Assembly: GCF_013085465.1 (NCBI RefSeq)
Contig: NZ_CP049838.1
Coordinates: 8,432,001 to 8,496,000, forward strand
Origin: Streptomyces asoensis
Lineage (GTDB): Bacteria > Actinomycetota > Actinomycetes > Streptomycetales > Streptomycetaceae
Reading direction: 5' to 3'
Length of the DNA stretch: 64,000 bases
Within the stretch, counting starts at the first letter, position 1. Each line of letters starts with the position of its first letter. The translations under genes were made by a program, and so were the position numbers. Shown here one piece after another: positions 60,427-64,000 of this stretch. The notes under the pieces were generated by a model, which had not been told where the DNA came from, ran no database searches, and saw nothing but the letters and a program-made list of their open reading frames with translations.

Positions 60427-62928
60427 ATGTCTCACCTCCGCGCACCCGCCACACGTGCCGACCGCCGTGAGGGCGGACGGCACGGGCGGCCGGTCGCCCG
60501 CCCCGCACCGGCGTCGGCCGAGACACACATACGGCCCCAGTTGCTGCGGCTCGCCGTGCTCCCGCCGACCGCCGTCGCCCTCAGCGCCTGCGCGGTCGTC
60601 CTGTTCACCGTGCGCTCCACCGGCGTCCGGCCCGGCGTGACCCTGTGGGCGGTCCTCGCCGGCGCGGTCGCGGTGACCGGCGTCGGCATCGTGATCGCCG
60701 CCGTGGCCGCGGACCGCGCCGCACGCTCGGTCAGCGACCGCGTCGCGGCCCTGCGCCGCGGCAGCGCGCGCGGCGAGGCCGACCTGCGTGCCGTCATCGA
60801 GGCGCTGCGCCGCGGCGAGGTCCCGCCCCGACGCACGTCGCGCGGCGGACCGCCCGGCGACGCCGACGACTTCGAGCTGCTCGCCGCCGACCTGGCCCGG
60901 GCCCACGACGGGGCCGTCACCGCCGTCGTACAGGCCGCGCAGCTGTCCAGCCAGGCCGGCAGCGAACAGAAGCTGGAGGTCTTCGTCAACCTCGCGCGGC
61001 GCCTTCAGTCCCTGGTGCACCGCGAGATCTCGATCCTCGACGAGCTGGAGAACGCGATCGAGGACCCCGACCTCCTCAAGGGCCTCTTCCACGTCGACCA
61101 CCTCGCCACCCGCATCCGCCGACACGCCGAGAACCTCGCCGTCCTCGGCGGGGCCGTCTCCCGGCGGCAGTGGAGCAACCCGGTCCCCATGACCGAGGTG
61201 CTGCGCTCCGCCATCGCCGAGGTCGAGCAGTACGCGCGGGTCAAACTCGTCCCGCCCATCGACGGCGAACTGCGCGGCCACGCCGTCGCCGACGTCATCC
61301 ACCTGCTCGCCGAACTCGTCGAGAACGCCACGGTGTTCTCCGCCCCGCACACCCAGGTGCTGCTGCGCGCCAACCTCGTCACCTCCGGACTCGCCGTCGA
61401 GGTCGAGGACCGCGGCCTCGGTATGCCCGTCGAGGAGCAGAGCAGGATGAACGCCCTGCTCGCCGACCCCGACCAGGTCAACGTCGGCCGTCTGCTCGCC
61501 GACGGCCGCATCGGCCTGTTCGTCGTCTCCCAGCTCGCCCGGCGGCACGGCATCCGGGTCCGTCTCCAGAACAACATCTACGGCGGCGTCCAGGCCGTCC
61601 TCGTCGTGCCGCAGGCGCTGCTGGGCTCCGCGCCGGGCGTCCCCGGGGCGGTACCGCGTGAACCGGACACCGACGGCGGCGGCCTGCCCCTCGTGCCCGC
61701 CGCACCCCCCGCCCCGGCCGACCCGGTCCGGCCGCCCCTGCCGCCCGCCCCGCAGCCCCGCGCCGCCCGGAACCCCGACCCCGCACAGCCGCACGACCCA
61801 CGGCACACCCCGGACGTGGGCCGGCCGACGGGCTTCGCGCACCCGCAGGACGTACCGGGTGCGGGCGGGCCCTCTGTGCCGTCCCCGGGGCGGGACACCG
61901 ACGGCGCCGGGCGGTCGTTCGGCCCGGCGCGGGCGCAGGGCGGCGCCACGGCCCCCGGCCTGTCGGCCGGGTCGCCGCAAGCGTGGGACGGCTCGGGTAC
62001 GGGCGGGCCCTCTGTGTCGTCCCCGGGGCGGGACACCGACGGCGCCGGGCGGTCGTTCGGCCCGGCGCGGGTGCAGGGGGGTGTCGCGGCCTCCGGCTCG
62101 CCGGAAGCGTGGGACATGGCGGGTGCGGGTCGGACACCGGCCCCGGTCCCGGCCCCGACGCAGGACACGCCCGGGTCCGGGGTGCCCCTGGTCGCCTCGC
62201 CTCCGCAGGGGCACCCGGGTGGCTCCGGCCCGGCCCGGGTCGCGGCGCCGCCCCCGCACCTCGGCCCCGCCGTCGCCGAGCCGATCCCGCAGCGGCCGGG
62301 CGCACCCGCGCCCCTGCCCGTCCGGGGCGCCCGCGCGGCACGGCCCAACCCGGCGGAGGCCGTGCCCGGCATCCGGCGCGGCGACCGGCCCGTCGTCGAG
62401 GAGCACGCGGGCATCGCGCCCACCCCGCGCGTCGGCACGGTGCGCGGCACCATGGGCAAGCCCCAACTGCCCCGCCGCCGTGCCCAGGAGCACATCGTGC
62501 CCCAGCTGCGCGGCGGCCCGGCCCCGCGCCAGGACTCAGAGCAGCCCGTCGGCCACGACCCCAACCTGATGGCGGCCTTCCAGCGCGGCATCGGCCTGGC
62601 CGAGGCCCAGCAGAGCCTGGAGGCGAACGTCCTGGACCCGGCGCCGTTCCGCCCGCCCGCCCCCCTCGAAGTCCTGCTCGACCCGGCCGCCCACCCGGCG
62701 CCGGACCACGACCGGAGACCCGGAGGCGGCGAGGGCGCGGAAGAGGGCGGGCCTGTGCCGCTCCCCGCCGACGCCGACGTACGGCCGCCGCATCCGTCCC
62801 GCATACCGCAGGCGCGCCCCACGCCCGCCGCCGCGCCGCCCGAGGCGTACGGCGCGCGTGACGGGCTGGACCTGCCCGGTCCCGACCGATCCACCGCCCG
62901 GCACGACGGGAGCGCACCAGCCGGATGA
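60427..62928 (+). CDS. cvnA: Conservon protein CvnA, sensor-kinase-like membrane ATPase
   Basis: 833-residue membrane protein, first of a conservon (cvnABCD). Two membrane helices near residues 40-105 (LAVLPPTAVALSACAVVLFTV; VLAGAVAVTGVGIVIAAVAAD), a helical kinase-like region (VNLARRLQSLVHREISILDE) and a GHKL ATPase domain (AELVENATVFSAP N-box, VEVEDRGLGMPV G-box). Residues about 420-830 are Pro/Ala/Gly-rich and disordered, with an internal repeat. Conservons form a membrane-bound, G-protein-coupled-receptor-like signalling complex in Streptomyces. ATG 6 nt after GAGG. ATGA overlap with cvnB. Confidence 0.9.
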   Translation: MSHLRAPATRADRREGGRHGRPVARPAPASAETHIRPQLLRLAVLPPTAVALSACAVVLFTVRSTGVRPGVTLWAVLAGAVAVTGVGIVIAAVAADRAARSVSDRVAALRRGSARGEADLRAVIEALRRGEVPPRRTSRGGPPGDADDFELLAADLARAHDGAVTAVVQAAQLSSQAGSEQKLEVFVNLARRLQSLVHREISILDELENAIEDPDLLKGLFHVDHLATRIRRHAENLAVLGGAVSRRQWSNPVPMTEVLRSAIAEVEQYARVKLVPPIDGELRGHAVADVIHLLAELVENATVFSAPHTQVLLRANLVTSGLAVEVEDRGLGMPVEEQSRMNALLADPDQVNVGRLLADGRIGLFVVSQLARRHGIRVRLQNNIYGGVQAVLVVPQALLGSAPGVPGAVPREPDTDGGGLPLVPAAPPAPADPVRPPLPPAPQPRAARNPDPAQPHDPRHTPDVGRPTGFAHPQDVPGAGGPSVPSPGRDTDGAGRSFGPARAQGGATAPGLSAGSPQAWDGSGTGGPSVSSPGRDTDGAGRSFGPARVQGGVAASGSPEAWDMAGAGRTPAPVPAPTQDTPGSGVPLVASPPQGHPGGSGPARVAAPPPHLGPAVAEPIPQRPGAPAPLPVRGARAARPNPAEAVPGIRRGDRPVVEEHAGIAPTPRVGTVRGTMGKPQLPRRRAQEHIVPQLRGGPAPRQDSEQPVGHDPNLMAAFQRGIGLAEAQQSLEANVLDPAPFRPPAPLEVLLDPAAHPAPDHDRRPGGGEGAEEGGPVPLPADADVRPPHPSRIPQARPTPAAAPPEAYGARDGLDLPGPDRSTARHDGSAPAG
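61862..62078 (+). repeat. 138-bp in-frame repeat inside cvnA
   Basis: Two near-identical 79-bp blocks begin at 61862 and 62000, period 138 bp (46 codons). Both encode the core SPGRDTDGAGRSFGPAR within the disordered tail of CvnA (around residues 480 and 526). A weaker third copy follows. Such repeats vary in number easily. Confidence 0.7.
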
Positions 62929-63431
62929 GCACTGTCACCCCCACCCCTACCCCCAGCGCTCCCGCAGACCTTCGTACCCCAAGGAGTCGATCCACCATGG
63001 CGAGCGATGCGCCGACCGTCCATGTATCCGATCTCGACTGGCTGATGAGCGGCCTCGTGCAGCGCGTACCGCACACCACGAGCGCGGTGCTGCTCTCCTG
63101 CGACGGGCTGGTCAAGTCGGTCCACGGCCTCGACCCCGACAGCGCCGACCACATGGCCGCCCTGGCCTCCGGCCTGTACTCCCTCGGCCGTAGCGCCGGT
63201 GTCCGGTTCGGCGACGGCGGGGACGTGCGGCAGGTCGTCGTCGAACTCGACTCGACGCTGCTGTTCGTCACCACCGCCGGCTCGGGCGCGTGTCTCGCGG
63301 TGCTCGCCGGCCGGGAGGCCGACGCGGCCGTGCTCGGCTACGAGATGTCGATGCTCGTCAAGAGCGTCCGGCCGTATCTGATGACCGCGCCCCGGCAGCA
63401 CGCCGTCGAACCGTCGGTGATGGGGCCTTGA
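62925..63431 (+). CDS. cvnB: Conservon protein CvnB, roadblock/LC7 domain
   Basis: 168 residues if started at the coupled ATG (62925), or 144 from the ATG at 62997, which has its own AAGGAG. The core from about residue 33 is a roadblock/LC7 domain (LDWLMSGLVQRVPHTTSAVLLSCDGLVKS; VVVELDSTLLFVTTAGSGACLAVLA). In conservons CvnB binds the GTPase CvnD and acts as its regulator, like the MglB partner of MglA. Stop overlaps the possible TTG start of cvnC. Confidence 0.9.
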   Translation: MSTVTPTPTPSAPADLRTPRSRSTMASDAPTVHVSDLDWLMSGLVQRVPHTTSAVLLSCDGLVKSVHGLDPDSADHMAALASGLYSLGRSAGVRFGDGGDVRQVVVELDSTLLFVTTAGSGACLAVLAGREADAAVLGYEMSMLVKSVRPYLMTAPRQHAVEPSVMGP

Positions 63432-63433
63432 AC

Positions 63434-63805
63434 GTGGCGGCGGCCGGTGACGGGCCCTGGCTCGACGACGCGGCCGGACGGCTGGTGCGCCCGTTCACGG
63501 TCAGCGGCGGCCGGACCAAGCCCAGCGTCGCCCTCGACCTCATGTCGCAGGTGATGGCCACCGGGGCGACCCCCCTCGGCTACCTCGGTCCCGAACACGC
63601 GACCGCGCTCCACCTGACCCGCGCGCCCGTGTCGGTGGCCGAGATCGCGGCCCATCTGAAGCTGCCGGCCGCGGTCACCAAGGTGCTGCTCTCCGACCTC
63701 CTCGACTGCGGGGCGCTGACCACCAAGCCCCCCGAGTACCACCACATCCCCACCGACCGGGCCCTTCTGGAGGCAGTGCTCGATGGACTACGACGACAGC
63801 TCTGA
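63434..63805 (+). CDS. cvnC: Conservon protein CvnC, DUF742
   Basis: 123-residue DUF742 protein: VRPFTVSGGRTKPSVALDLMSQVMA, GPEHATALHLTRAPVSVAEIAAHLKLP and VLLSDLLDCGALTTKPP. The central part looks like a winged helix. Role in the conservon complex is not defined. I use the GTG at 63434; a TTG at 63428 that overlaps the cvnB stop (TTGA) would add two residues and coupling. The 3' end overlaps cvnD by 23 nt. Confidence 0.88.
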   Translation: MAAAGDGPWLDDAAGRLVRPFTVSGGRTKPSVALDLMSQVMATGATPLGYLGPEHATALHLTRAPVSVAEIAAHLKLPAAVTKVLLSDLLDCGALTTKPPEYHHIPTDRALLEAVLDGLRRQL

Positions 63806-64000
63806 GTACGACGAGTACGACGAGCACCGCGAGTACGGCGCCCCCGACGGCGGCGGCTCGGACCCCTTTCCCACGGCGCTGAAGATCCTGGTCGCGGGCG
63901 GTTTCGGGGTCGGCAAGACGACCTTCGTCGGCGCCGTGAGCGAGATCGCGCCGCTCAGCACCGAGGAGCTGCTCACCACGGTCAGTGCCGCGACCGACAA
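63783..64000 (+). CDS. cvnD: Conservon GTPase CvnD, 3' truncated by window end
   Basis: First 72 codons of a small Ras-like GTPase. After an acidic, Tyr/Asp-rich N-terminal tail (YDDSSEYDEYDEHREYG) the G1/P-loop is ILVAGGFGVGKTTFVGAVSE. Switch regions and the remaining G motifs lie beyond the window. CvnD-type GTPases are MglA-like and complete the conservon with the three genes upstream. ATG at 63783 lies 23 nt inside cvnC. Confidence 0.9.
   Translation, partial: MDYDDSSEYDEYDEHREYGAPDGGGSDPFPTALKILVAGGFGVGKTTFVGAVSEIAPLSTEELLTTVSAATD

Noticed and set aside
1..64000. Mobile elements, CRISPR arrays, tRNA or rRNA genes
   Set aside because: No transposase or integrase, no regularly spaced short repeats and no cloverleaf-like sequence was found on reading both strands; base composition is even across the window.

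Overview
This window is high-GC actinobacterial DNA with the look of a Streptomyces chromosome: strong G/C third-position bias, many GTG and some TTG starts, 4-nt ATGA/GTGA gene overlaps, Tat-exported carbohydrate enzymes, a conservon, and the hopanoid operon layout known from Streptomyces. From memory, gene order from the macrodomain gene through the hopanoid operon parallels the S. coelicolor region around SCO6731-SCO6771; I could not run a comparison. I see no tRNA, rRNA, IS element, prophage or CRISPR array.

Layout. 1-3067: fatty acid beta-oxidation pair (thiolase cut by the window edge, FadB). 3080-7021: MerR regulator, divergent asparagine permease, then a macrodomain protein behind a recA-NDp-type DNA-damage promoter, coupled to a PfkB kinase. 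7044-13684: small membrane protein, secreted M1 and S15 peptidases, a D-amino-acid-oxidase-like flavoprotein and an ABC-F ATPase. 13761-19765: Tex, a 43-aa protein, two DJ-1/PfpI proteins (one fused to an AraC domain), an enoyl-CoA hydratase and an anti-sigma-type ATPase. 19769-21492: idi and a cation diffusion facilitator.

22118-29202 is a tightly overlapping seven-gene cluster: a membrane CDP-alcohol phosphotransferase, a LicC-like cytidylyltransferase, a glycerol-1-phosphate-dehydrogenase-like enzyme, a second CDP-alcohol phosphotransferase with a changed catalytic motif, a GT2 glycosyltransferase and a Wzm/Wzt-type ABC exporter. Together they look able to make a CDP-activated polyol phosphate, attach it to a lipid or glycan, and export the product. 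This is the best candidate for an undescribed system here. It ends at a strong hairpin.

29501-42431 is one long hopanoid operon: a 21-codon leader ORF, hpnC, hpnD, a 50-aa small ORF, hpnE, a polyprenyl diphosphate synthase, shc, hpnG, hpnH, then ispG and dxs of the MEP pathway, and hpnO. Precursor supply, squalene formation, cyclisation and side-chain building sit in one transcription unit, with idi 9 kb upstream.

42514-46439: an XRE-cupin regulator with two tandem palindromic operators and a 40-aa membrane partner, a tyrosine phosphatase and a GH36 alpha-galactosidase, the last two diverging from an intergenic region with two DnaA-box-like sites. 46718-47873: a ydaO-type c-di-AMP riboswitch in front of a LysM-M23 cell wall hydrolase. 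48141-54512: a four-gene secreted rhamnogalacturonan (pectin) degradation operon. 54606-60114: a GDSL hydrolase, a SIMPL-domain protein whose 3' end sits in a three-copy 150-bp tandem repeat, a TetR regulator with an amino acid dehydrogenase, and an MBL-fold hydrolase. 60427-64000: a conservon (cvnA-B-C and the start of cvnD), cut by the window end.
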